NCBI GenBank assembly: GCA_025059545.1
Contig: JANXDJ010000020.1
Coordinates: 1 to 19,625, forward strand
Direction of reading: 5' to 3'
Length of the DNA stretch: 19,625 bases
DNA from: Archaeoglobaceae archaeon
GTDB lineage: Archaea; Halobacteriota; Archaeoglobi; Archaeoglobales; Archaeoglobaceae
Position numbers and translations under genes: made by a program. Shown here piece by piece: positions 1-6,554 of this stretch (positions are counted from its first letter, which is position 1; each line of letters begins with the position of its first letter). The notes under the pieces were generated by a model. The model had not been told where the DNA came from. It saw nothing but the letters and a program-made list of their open reading frames with translations, and made no database searches.

Positions 1-942
1 AATGAATAGGGATATTGCGTTCATAGAAGTCGTTTTTCCACTTGCAGTTCCACCAGCGAAGATCAGAGACTTCTTGTTCACTATGCAGAGCCAAAGATAA
101 GCCATCTGCTCAGCGCTAAAAGTCTTCCATGCGATAAGATCTACAGGTGTTACAGGCTCTTCGCGGAATTTTCTGATTGTGAATGTCGATCCATGATCTG
201 TCACTTCTCTCGCCAGTGTAAGCTGTATTCTGCTCCCATCCGGCATCGTAGCATCCACCATTGGCTCAGCAATGCTCAAATGCTTCCCGCATTTCTGAGC
301 CAAGTTTATAACGAAGGAGTCAAGCTCATCTTCATCCTCAAAGACGATGTTGGTTCTTAGGTTTGTGTATTTGCGGTGGAAAATGTAAACAGGAACTTGA
401 TAGCCGTTGCATGAGATATCCTCAATATTAGGATCGAACATCAGTGGAGTTATGCGATCGTAAAGGACAGTCTTTTTCATTATATAATATAAAATTCGAA
501 TATAATCCGTGCCCTCAAGTTTAATCCTGAAGTCGTCCAAGATCATGTTAACCTTACTTCTCAAGGTTCGATATTTGTCGCTGATCTCTTGAGGTTTTAC
601 GGGATAGTATTCGAGCTTTTGAGCAACTTCCTTAACGAGCTTCATCTCAGCCTCATTTATTGGAGGCTCATGAACATAGTAAGCATACTCATTCTCTTCA
701 TCATTATATAGTATGTGTGCACTTGCAAAAACAAATCGAGAAGATATAGGATATTCCTCAACCTTAAACCAGCCATCAGGAGGCTTAAATTCTTGCATTA
801 ATTTCTTTGCAAGATTTTTTGAAGCTTCTTCATCGAGCCATTCTCCTTTGGCACTCTTTTTGATGATCTCAAAAATACCTCTCTGTTCTTTGCGAGTTTT
901 TAGCTCGGCACTTGGCTTTCTTATTCTAAACATAGTTGCCAT
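1..942 (-). CDS. Type II/IV secretion system ATPase (GspE/PilB/ArlI-like), N-terminal part
   Basis: Partial gene. It runs off the left edge, so only about 314 N-terminal residues are visible. The product belongs to the hexameric secretion ATPases that power archaeal pili, archaella and related type IV filament machines at the inner face of the membrane. The visible part shows a charged N-terminal region, then the family's N2-like stretch (about residues 150-285, including LSIAEPMVDATMPDGSRIQL and TFTIRKF), then a Walker A motif GGTASGKT with Lys303 just before the edge. The Asp, Walker B and His boxes lie outside. I chose ATG at 942 because a TATA-like box (961-971) lies about 25 bases upstream; ATG at 933 is the alternative, and the frame stays open back to a stop near 1030. 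The gene is divergent from rpl10e. The family is clear; whether it serves a pilus, an archaellum or another filament cannot be told from this fragment. Confidence 0.88.
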   Translation of the reverse strand, partial: MATMFRIRKPSAELKTRKEQRGIFEIIKKSAKGEWLDEEASKNLAKKLMQEFKPPDGWFKVEEYPISSRFVFASAHILYNDEENEYAYYVHEPPINEAEMKLVKEVAQKLEYYPVKPQEISDKYRTLRSKVNMILDDFRIKLEGTDYIRILYYIMKKTVLYDRITPLMFDPNIEDISCNGYQVPVYIFHRKYTNLRTNIVFEDEDELDSFVINLAQKCGKHLSIAEPMVDATMPDGSRIQLTLAREVTDHGSTFTIRKFREEPVTPVDLIAWKTFSAEQMAYLWLCIVNKKSLIFAGGTASGKTTSMNAISLFI

Positions 943-960
943 GATTTTACTATGATCTTC

Positions 961-971
961 AAGAATAAAAG
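961..971 (-). promoter_or_regulatory. Putative TATA box for the secretion ATPase gene
   Basis: Read on the minus strand this is CTTTTATTCTT, centred about 24-25 bases before the ATG at 942. No Shine-Dalgarno sequence precedes that ATG, so a leaderless transcript is likely. The call rests on composition and spacing in AT-rich DNA only. Confidence 0.35.
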
Positions 972-1021
972 ATTTTTCATCATTCTCATCATAGAAAAGG
1001 AAGATACTACCTATAGTAGAA

Positions 1022-1033
1022 AATTTTATTTAC
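1022..1033 (+). promoter_or_regulatory. Putative BRE/TATA promoter of rpl10e
   Basis: TTTTATTTA at 1024-1032 is centred about 27 bases before the ATG at 1055 and is preceded by an A-rich stretch resembling a BRE. This places transcription start at or next to the ATG (leaderless). It supports ATG 1055 over the in-frame TTG at 1046. Confidence 0.5.
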
Positions 1034-1054
1034 ACACTTGAAATTTTGAACTCC

Positions 1055-1579
1055 ATGGCAAGAAAACCAGCGAGGATGTGGAGGAGAATAAAGAGACCAT
1101 ATACAAGAACAGAATATATCGACGGCGCTCCTGGAACGAGAATAAAGATGTTTGACATGGGTAATCTACAGGCGGACTTTCCTGTCATGCTCACACTCAT
1201 AGCTAAGGATGCTGTGCAGATAAGGGATAATGCCCTCGAAGCTGCGAGAGTTATAGCAAACAAGTTCATTGCAAAATCTGCTGGTTCGAGCAATTACAAG
1301 CTCAAAGTTCGAATATTCCCCCACCACATTCTAAGAGAACATAAAATGGCTGTTGGTGCTGGAGCAGACAGAGTTTCTCAGGGAATGAGAGCTGCATACG
1401 GCAGACCAGTTGGCAGAGCGGCACAGGTAAAGCCTGGAACAAAGATCATGTCGATCTGGGTTAAGCCTGAACATTTTGATTTTGCGAAGGAAGCATTTAG
1501 AAGGGCTTCAATGAAATTGCCTACGGATACGAAATTGATCGTGGAGAAGGGGGCAGAGCTTTTAAAGGGTAAAATATAA
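1055..1579 (+). CDS. rpl10e: Large-subunit ribosomal protein L10e (uL16)
   Basis: Archaeal/eukaryotic L10e, the counterpart of bacterial L16 (uL16). It is a structural protein of the large subunit near the A-site tRNA and peptidyl-transferase region. The 174-residue product opens with the very typical MARKPARMWRRIKRPYTR and continues with the family-typical IRVFPHH-like segment (here VRIFPHHILREHKMAVGAGADR) and GMRAAYGRPVGRAAQV, which are rRNA-contacting loops. Length is normal. An in-frame TTG at 1046 would add three residues, but homologues begin at MARKPAR and the TATA box spacing fits the ATG. No other ribosomal protein genes sit next to it, so here L10e is the head of a short plus-strand run and has its own promoter. 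Confidence 0.97.
   Translation: MARKPARMWRRIKRPYTRTEYIDGAPGTRIKMFDMGNLQADFPVMLTLIAKDAVQIRDNALEAARVIANKFIAKSAGSSNYKLKVRIFPHHILREHKMAVGAGADRVSQGMRAAYGRPVGRAAQVKPGTKIMSIWVKPEHFDFAKEAFRRASMKLPTDTKLIVEKGAELLKGKI
1559..1567 (+). promoter_or_regulatory. Putative TATA box inside the 3' end of rpl10e
   Basis: CTTTTAAAG is centred 26 bases before the ATG at 1589 and lies within the last codons of rpl10e. It would allow the membrane hydrolase gene to be transcribed separately as a leaderless mRNA, in addition to any read-through from rpl10e. Confidence 0.35.
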
Positions 1580-1588
1580 AATTTTTAT

Positions 1589-2035
1589 ATGAATAGACTT
1601 GGACACATCGGTTTAGCTCTTTTAGTTCTCTCCCCCCTTATAGGAAAGTTCGATTTGAATTTTGTTCTTATAGCAGTTGCGCTAACAATTGCTCCAGACA
1701 TAGACCTCGTTCTAAGAATTGAGCATAGGAAATATACCCACAACATAACTTTTGCTTCTATCGTGGCCATACTCGTATTCATGTTAACCAAGAGTTCTTG
1801 GCTTACCTTCTTAGTTCTCCTGAGCATCTTCGCACATCTTGTTGCAGACCTTCTAACTGTTCAGAAATTTGCTCCACTTTATCCATTTTCCAAGAAAAAA
1901 TACGCTTTGAAGCTATTTAAGTCCAACAATACCGCTGTAAATACTGCAGTTCTACTTCTTGGCATCGCTTCTTTTGCCTATTTCTCGAATTTGGACTTTT
2001 CGGAGCTACTTACAGATTTGACAAAGCTTATTTAG
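1589..2035 (+). CDS. Membrane-bound metal-dependent hydrolase, DUF457/YdjM-like
   Basis: A 148-residue polytopic membrane protein with the metal-ligand pattern of the YdjM/DUF457 family: GHIG (His6), APDID (Asp37, Asp39), HRKYTHN (His46, His51) and AHLVADLLT (His83, Asp87). About four hydrophobic segments span roughly residues 7-20, 24-40, 55-85 and 118-132. Family members are thought to be metal-dependent hydrolases acting on membrane-associated substrates; the true substrate is unknown to me. The length is on the short side but all the ligand motifs are present. The gene begins 9 bases after rpl10e, has no Shine-Dalgarno sequence, and may use a TATA box inside rpl10e. Family confidence is good; function is inference. 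Confidence 0.82.
   Translation: MNRLGHIGLALLVLSPLIGKFDLNFVLIAVALTIAPDIDLVLRIEHRKYTHNITFASIVAILVFMLTKSSWLTFLVLLSIFAHLVADLLTVQKFAPLYPFSKKKYALKLFKSNNTAVNTAVLLLGIASFAYFSNLDFSELLTDLTKLI
2025..2035 (+). promoter_or_regulatory. Putative TATA box overlapping the stop of the DUF457 gene
   Basis: GCTTATTTAG covers the TAG stop codon (2033-2035) of the preceding gene and is centred about 26 bases before the ATG at 2055. That is the spacing expected for a leaderless start of the DUF1786 gene. Confidence 0.35.
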
Positions 2036-2054
2036 ATTTTGAATAACTCATTTC

Positions 2055-3086
2055 ATGGACACTCTCTTCACACTCGATGTAGGCTCAACGACTCAGGATT
2101 TCCTACTTTTTGCAGAAAGAAATCTAAGGAATTGTCCGAAGGCAATTTTGCCATCTCCTACAAGGCTCATAGCGGGGAAAATAGAGAAATTAAATGAGGA
2201 TCTATTCCTCCACGGCTACACGATGGGGGGAGGAGCAATAACGAGAGCGGTTATTAAACACATCGAAAAGGGTTTCAAAGTTTTTGCAACTCATAGATCC
2301 GCTTTAACTTTTGCGGACAATATCGAGAAAGTTAGAGAAATGGGAGTTATAATAACCGATAAATCCGATGCTTTTAGAATAAAAACAGCGGACGTAGACA
2401 TAGATTTCTTTTCCCGTTTTATTTACCAGATCGGTTATCCTTTTCCCAATTTTTTTGCAATCGCAGTCCAAGATCATGGATTTTCTCCGCATGAGAGCAA
2501 CAGAATTTTTAGATTCAAGATGTTCAGAAAGATAATTGAAAGGGGAAAATACCTCGAAAGAATGCTTTTCAGTGAGCGAGAGCTTCCTGTTGAGTTTAAC
2601 CGAATGTTCGATGCCATGAAATCAGTAAAGGACTTATGTGAAGGCGAAGTATTTGTAACAGATACATCATTCGCTGCGATCTCTGGCTTGGCTATTTTTT
2701 CAGAGCTTCCAGCACTGCTAATAAACTTTGGTAACTCCCATACAACTGCAGCAGTTGTTGACGAGGACTGGGAGATCAAGGCAATCGTGGAGCATCATAC
2801 GAGCATTCTAAGAGAAAAAGGAAAAGAATATACCAAATGGTTTTTTGAAAAATTTCTGAGAGGAGAAATAGATAATGAGTTCGTCTTATCCGACAATGGG
2901 CATGGATGTCACATAAGAGAAGTCTTGAACATAAAAAGCATAGTTTCAACAGGACCAAATGCTCTAATAGGTGGCTATGAGGAGATAAAAGGAGATCCGA
3001 TGATTGTCGGAAACTTAGGAATGGCTTCGATGATCTCCAAGCGAGGGATATGTGATCTTTCGCTCTTGGATTTGAGTAATTCTTAA
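2055..3086 (+). CDS. DUF1786 family protein (actin/Hsp70-like fold, COG4012-type)
   Basis: A 343-residue soluble protein. Near its start is an actin/Hsp70-type phosphate-1 loop, TLDVGSTTQD (Asp8, Gly10, Thr12, Asp15), and a second glycine-rich nucleotide-loop candidate, NFGNSHT, at about residues 224-230. These, with HGYTMGGGAITRAV (53-65) and AVQDHGFSP (137-145), match the archaeal DUF1786/COG4012 family. That family has sometimes been labelled a pyruvate formate-lyase activating enzyme-like protein on thin grounds; no radical-SAM CX3CX2C motif is present here, so that label should not be used. Related ASKHA proteins are kinases, ATPases or hydantoinase/acetone carboxylase-type activators. 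Reaction and partners are unknown. It lies between a membrane hydrolase and an acylase gene, all codirectional, with short gaps of 19 and 24 bases. Confidence 0.8.
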   Translation: MDTLFTLDVGSTTQDFLLFAERNLRNCPKAILPSPTRLIAGKIEKLNEDLFLHGYTMGGGAITRAVIKHIEKGFKVFATHRSALTFADNIEKVREMGVIITDKSDAFRIKTADVDIDFFSRFIYQIGYPFPNFFAIAVQDHGFSPHESNRIFRFKMFRKIIERGKYLERMLFSERELPVEFNRMFDAMKSVKDLCEGEVFVTDTSFAAISGLAIFSELPALLINFGNSHTTAAVVDEDWEIKAIVEHHTSILREKGKEYTKWFFEKFLRGEIDNEFVLSDNGHGCHIREVLNIKSIVSTGPNALIGGYEEIKGDPMIVGNLGMASMISKRGICDLSLLDLSNS

Positions 3087-3090
3087 ATAT
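3080..3090 (+). promoter_or_regulatory. Putative TATA box of the acylase gene
   Basis: TTCTTAAATAT is centred 26 bases before the ATG at 3111. It starts inside the end of the DUF1786 gene (TAA 3084-3086). No Shine-Dalgarno sequence precedes the ATG, so the acylase gene may start its own leaderless mRNA. Confidence 0.4.
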
Positions 3091-3110
3091 TCTCCCAATA
3101 TCAAAGACTC

Positions 3111-5411
3111 ATGCGAAAAATTGGTTTGTTTCCTTTAGCATTGCTTTTAGTGATGCTATATTTCATTTCCAGCTATCTAAGCATGCTTGCTCCTTTCAGT
3201 GGAACTCTCTGGATCTTCGAAGGTAAAAAAGACATCAAAAATCCCTATGGCAAAGTGGAGGTATATTACGACGAATTTGGCGTTCCACACTTCTATGCAA
3301 GTGATGAAAAAGCTCTGGCTTTCGCTGTAGGCTACATTCAAGCAAAAGATAGGCTTTTTCAGATGGATCTTCACAGAAGGTTAATGAAGGGTGAGCTCAG
3401 CGAGGTATTTGGCGAAGATTTTTATGAATCAGACGTCTTCTACAAGAAGATGGACTTTTTAAAAGCTTCAGAAATAACATGGGAGAGTTTAAAGGACACT
3501 TACATAGAAGAGTTGCTGAAAGCATACAGCGAAGGTGTTAATTACTATATCGAAACAGAGAAATTGCCTTTAGAGTTTCAACTTGCAAATTATAAGCCCG
3601 AAAAATGGCAGCCAGTGGATACACTGCTTATATCCAAGGAAATTGGTTGGGGACTAACAGGAGATTTCTGGGATATCAGAAGGGCTATAATCATCGAAAA
3701 GCTTGGAGAAAAAGCTCTTGAACTTTATCCAAGTTCTTTTAAGCATAACTACACAATACTCAGGATTAACAAGTCTTTTGCGGATTGGCTGGAGAATTTT
3801 GAGCCTGAAAAAGGTATGGGATCAAACAATTGGGTAGTTTCAGGCAATTTCACGGAAAATGGAAAGCCCATGCTTGCAAACGATCCTCATTTACTTCTCA
3901 CAGTTCCACCTGTGTGGTATGAAATGCATTTAAATATAAACGGGCAAAACGTTCGAGGAGTTACAATTCCGGGCATTGGGATGATAATAATTGGCAAAAA
4001 CGATTATTTAGCATGGGGATTCACGAATGTTGGTGCGGACGTTATTGACTTTTATTATTACGTCTGGAATGGTAGCAAATATCTCTACAAAGGGCTCTGG
4101 CTTGAACCAGAGAAGGAGATAAAGAAGATCAGAGTGAAGACCGCAAATGGCTTCGAGGAAAGGGAGGTAGTTGTTGAAAAAACGGTTCATGGTGCTTTGA
4201 TTGAAAAAGATGGATTCAAGGTTGCTGTTGCTTGGACCGGATTTACTAATACCACTGAAGCCTTTGCTCTATACAAATACAACTACGCAAGAAACATCAG
4301 CGAGTTCATCGAGGGATTGAAACTTTTCTGCGTTCCGGGGCAAAATGTTGTTTATGCTGATATTTATGGAAACACAATGTATTATCCTGCAGGAAAATAT
4401 CCTATAAGGCTTATAAATGGCAAGGAAGTTTCGGGAAACGTTATTTTCAATGGTTCAGCAGGTGATGGAGAATGGGTAGGCTTTAAAGCATTCGGCTTCT
4501 CAAGCTGGGAAGGTTTTATACCTTTCGAGGAAATTCCACATGCGATAAATCCTGACTATATAGCGACAGCAAATCAGGAAATAGGCTACGAGAAGCATTA
4601 TTTAGGCGATTCGATGTATTTCATCGACCCATATAGAGGTATGAGGATCTACGAAATGCTCGACGAGCTAACTGCAAAGAAGAAGCTAACGGTTGAAGAC
4701 TTCATTAACATGCAGAGAGACACGAAGTCAAAGGTTGCCGAGTTCTTTGTTCCATTCATAATCGAAACCATGTCAATTATGGATGAAAAAACGAGAAGCT
4801 ATGCAGAAAAGCTCAGAAATTGGGATCTTAGGATGGAGAAAGATTCAGAAGGGGCGTTGATATTTGCTATATGGCTTGAAAAATTCGTGAACGAGACTTT
4901 TGATGAGTTCTTCTCAGCAGGATTAGATCAAGAATACCTCCCAAGCTTATTTGTTATTCAGAATCTACCTCCAGAAAGCGAGTGGTTCGATGATAAGAGA
5001 ACACCTGAAATAGAAAAGAGACAAGATATAGCTTTTAGAGCCCTAAAGCTCGCAATTGAAGAAATTGAGAAGAATGGTTACAGAGCTTATGGAGATTATA
5101 ACCAACTTAAGATGGAACATCCTTTCAGCAGAGTCGTCAAGTTCTTCGATTATCCCAAAGTTGCGATGAGCGGTGATGCAAACACAGTATTCAACTTCCA
5201 TCGTAGCATCGAGTTTGGTGGAGCAATCTATCAAGCTGGAAGCAGTTGGAGGATGATCGTAAGCTTCGATGAGGACTACTGCGTGATTCCGGGAGGAAAT
5301 TCGGGTAATTTCTTCTCGAAGAACTACGATGATCAGCTAATCTTGTGGGCTGAAGGGAGATACAAGAGCTTTGATTTCAAGTTTGGAGGTGATAAGATTG
5401 TCTTTGGTTAA
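3111..5411 (+). CDS. Penicillin acylase family N-terminal-nucleophile amidohydrolase, membrane-anchored
   Basis: A 766-residue Ntn hydrolase that cleaves amide bonds of acylated substrates. A hydrophobic segment at about residues 6-30 looks like a signal anchor, placing the enzyme outside the membrane. The alpha part shows the family's YDEFGVPHFYA (52-63) and GYIQAKDRLFQMDLHRR (74-90). The autoprocessing site is GMGSNNW: cleavage after Gly237 would expose Ser238 as nucleophile. The beta part has NDPHL, the likely oxyanion-hole Asn488 in TANQ (250 residues after the nucleophile, near the Asn241 position of bacterial penicillin G acylase beta), and the C-terminal PGGNSG (727-732) and YDDQ...LWAEGRY. 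All key residues are present, so it should be active. The natural substrate is unknown; N-acyl amino acids, lipid amides or acyl-homoserine lactones are family possibilities. It overlaps the next gene by 14 bases. Confidence 0.93.
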   Translation: MRKIGLFPLALLLVMLYFISSYLSMLAPFSGTLWIFEGKKDIKNPYGKVEVYYDEFGVPHFYASDEKALAFAVGYIQAKDRLFQMDLHRRLMKGELSEVFGEDFYESDVFYKKMDFLKASEITWESLKDTYIEELLKAYSEGVNYYIETEKLPLEFQLANYKPEKWQPVDTLLISKEIGWGLTGDFWDIRRAIIIEKLGEKALELYPSSFKHNYTILRINKSFADWLENFEPEKGMGSNNWVVSGNFTENGKPMLANDPHLLLTVPPVWYEMHLNINGQNVRGVTIPGIGMIIIGKNDYLAWGFTNVGADVIDFYYYVWNGSKYLYKGLWLEPEKEIKKIRVKTANGFEEREVVVEKTVHGALIEKDGFKVAVAWTGFTNTTEAFALYKYNYARNISEFIEGLKLFCVPGQNVVYADIYGNTMYYPAGKYPIRLINGKEVSGNVIFNGSAGDGEWVGFKAFGFSSWEGFIPFEEIPHAINPDYIATANQEIGYEKHYLGDSMYFIDPYRGMRIYEMLDELTAKKKLTVEDFINMQRDTKSKVAEFFVPFIIETMSIMDEKTRSYAEKLRNWDLRMEKDSEGALIFAIWLEKFVNETFDEFFSAGLDQEYLPSLFVIQNLPPESEWFDDKRTPEIEKRQDIAFRALKLAIEEIEKNGYRAYGDYNQLKMEHPFSRVVKFFDYPKVAMSGDANTVFNFHRSIEFGGAIYQAGSSWRMIVSFDEDYCVIPGGNSGNFFSKNYDDQLILWAEGRYKSFDFKFGGDKIVFG
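5385..5393 (+). promoter_or_regulatory. Strong Shine-Dalgarno sequence deciding the start at 5398
   Basis: GGAGGTGAT lies inside the last codons of the acylase gene, with GGAGG ending 8 bases before TTG 5398. It is the best ribosome binding site in the window. It argues for translation of the downstream membrane protein from TTG 5398, not from TTG 5371, and for coupling to the acylase. Confidence 0.75.
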
Positions 5412-5685
5412 ATTCATCCCACTTGCCTTCGCAATAGCATTATCGTTTTTCCATTGGCTTGGCATTGTGATAAGCGGAGCTTTAATAGGTTTTATTTCAG
5501 AAAGCTACAAAAAAGCTTTGCTCTTTTCATTTCTATTCGCTTTAGCGTTCTGGTTAGCTTTTATAGGATACTCGGCTTTCTTCGGCATTGCGGAAAAATT
5601 GCTAATGCTACCTCTTACGTATTTCAGCCTTTTCATGACTGCTATCGTTGCAATGGTCTCCAGTCTGCTCAAAGCTCTTAGATAA
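5398..5685 (+). CDS. Small hypothetical membrane protein coupled to the acylase gene
   Basis: I do not recognise this family. The product, from TTG 5398, is 95 residues with about three hydrophobic segments (roughly residues 6-31, 40-62 and 67-90), few charges, and basic or mixed residues between them (SESYKK, 34-39; LLKALR at the end). The frame is open upstream to TTG 5371, but the perfect GGAGGTGAT just before 5398 fixes the start. The gene overlaps the acylase stop codon (5409-5411), which implies coupled translation, so a role with the acylase in the membrane (anchoring, transport of substrate or product, or protection) is a fair guess. There is no sequence motif that gives a function. 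Confidence 0.7.
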   Translation: MSLVKFIPLAFAIALSFFHWLGIVISGALIGFISESYKKALLFSFLFALAFWLAFIGYSAFFGIAEKLLMLPLTYFSLFMTAIVAMVSSLLKALR

Positions 5686-5698
5686 TCCAATTCAATTT

Positions 5699-6484
5699 TT
5701 ATCTAAGTTTTGCGTAGAACCCTTCTATTTCTCTGTTTACAATTTCTGGCTTTTCAAGTTGAACGCAATGTCCTACTTCTGGGACAACTACAAGCTTTGA
5801 GTTCTTGATCAACCTATTAAGTTCCTTAGATTTTTCTAAAGGCAACAAAGCATCCTTTTCACCAACGATGATCAAAGTTGGTTTTTCGATCTTCTTTGCA
5901 ACTTCACGAAGATCGATCTTTGTCAGCGTTTTGTAGCCATTCATCGCAGAGTAGCGAGGAGTATTATCAAGAACCTGCTTTAGAGCCCACTCTTTCAGCT
6001 CAACAGCATTTTTGGCAAATGATAGGTTTTCAACGAGCTTAACAGAACTTCGATAGTTTATAGCAGAAAAAAGTTTCGAGATAGGATAGAAAAATTTGTG
6101 AAAAGCCTTTATTCTGGTCCCTCCGCCGATCAGGATTAAAGCCTTAACTTTATCCGCATGTTCATAGCAGAACTTCATAGAGATCATCGTTCCAAATGAA
6201 TGTCCAACGAGCACGAAATCATTGAGCTTTAGCGAGTTCACAACCGCCTCGAGATCTGAGACGAATTTCTCAAAATGATAATATTTGTATTCTTTTGGTT
6301 TTTCTGACTTTCCGTGTCCTCGATTGTCTATGAAGAGCATGGCATTTTTTCCTTGGAAGTAAGTTCTTTGCTCTTTCCAGAAATTCATGTTAGCAGTCCA
6401 TCCATGGATGAATACCATCGCAGGCGATTCCCCTTCGACGAATTCGTAGTAGATCTTTAATCCATCATTCTCGACAAATGGCAT
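5699..6484 (-). CDS. Alpha/beta hydrolase fold protein
   Basis: A 261-residue cytosolic hydrolase with a full catalytic set. It shows an HGW oxyanion motif (27-29), DNRGHGKS (53-60), the nucleophile elbow GHSFG (Ser96), the acid VGEKD (Asp211) and the base VGH (His239). Length and motif order are those of small esterases, C-C hydrolases and haloperoxidase-like members of the family; the substrate cannot be told from sequence. The start MPFVENDGLKIYYE is normal for the family and a TATA box lies 26 bases upstream. The gene is convergent with the small membrane protein gene (13-base gap) and divergent from rqcH, so it forms its own transcription unit. Confidence 0.93.
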   Translation of the reverse strand: MPFVENDGLKIYYEFVEGESPAMVFIHGWTANMNFWKEQRTYFQGKNAMLFIDNRGHGKSEKPKEYKYYHFEKFVSDLEAVVNSLKLNDFVLVGHSFGTMISMKFCYEHADKVKALILIGGGTRIKAFHKFFYPISKLFSAINYRSSVKLVENLSFAKNAVELKEWALKQVLDNTPRYSAMNGYKTLTKIDLREVAKKIEKPTLIIVGEKDALLPLEKSKELNRLIKNSKLVVVPEVGHCVQLEKPEIVNREIEGFYAKLR

Positions 6485-6503
6485 AATAAAACATAAGGAA
6501 TAA

Positions 6504-6516
6504 TTTTTAAATTTTT
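6504..6516 (-). promoter_or_regulatory. Putative TATA box of the alpha/beta hydrolase gene
   Basis: An A/T-only block, symmetric on both strands, centred at 6510, exactly 26 bases before the minus-strand ATG at 6484. No Shine-Dalgarno sequence is seen, so a leaderless start is likely. Confidence 0.4.
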
Positions 6517-6524
6517 CCTCACAA

Positions 6525-6533
6525 GCTTTTAAT
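6525..6533 (+). promoter_or_regulatory. Putative TATA box of rqcH
   Basis: CTTTTAATC, centred about 26 bases before the ATG at 6555, with no Shine-Dalgarno sequence after it. It lies back to back with the hydrolase promoter in a 70-base divergent gap. Confidence 0.35.
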
Positions 6534-6554
6534 CTTCAATTTCCAACAAAGCCT

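Noticed and set aside
713..955. An 80-codon plus-strand open frame
   Set aside because: It is antisense to the N-terminal part of the secretion ATPase, which is supported by Walker A and family motifs in the same frame downstream.
1046..1054. TTG start for L10e three codons earlier
   Set aside because: The family start is MARKPARM, and the TATA box is spaced for the ATG at 1055.
1283..1290. GGTTCGAG, resembling a tRNA T-loop
   Set aside because: It encodes conserved L10e residues, and no acceptor stem, anticodon arm or CCA-side partner is found around it.
2055..3086. Annotation as a pyruvate formate-lyase activating enzyme
   Set aside because: No CX3CX2C radical-SAM motif is present; the visible motifs are those of an actin/Hsp70-like nucleotide-binding fold.
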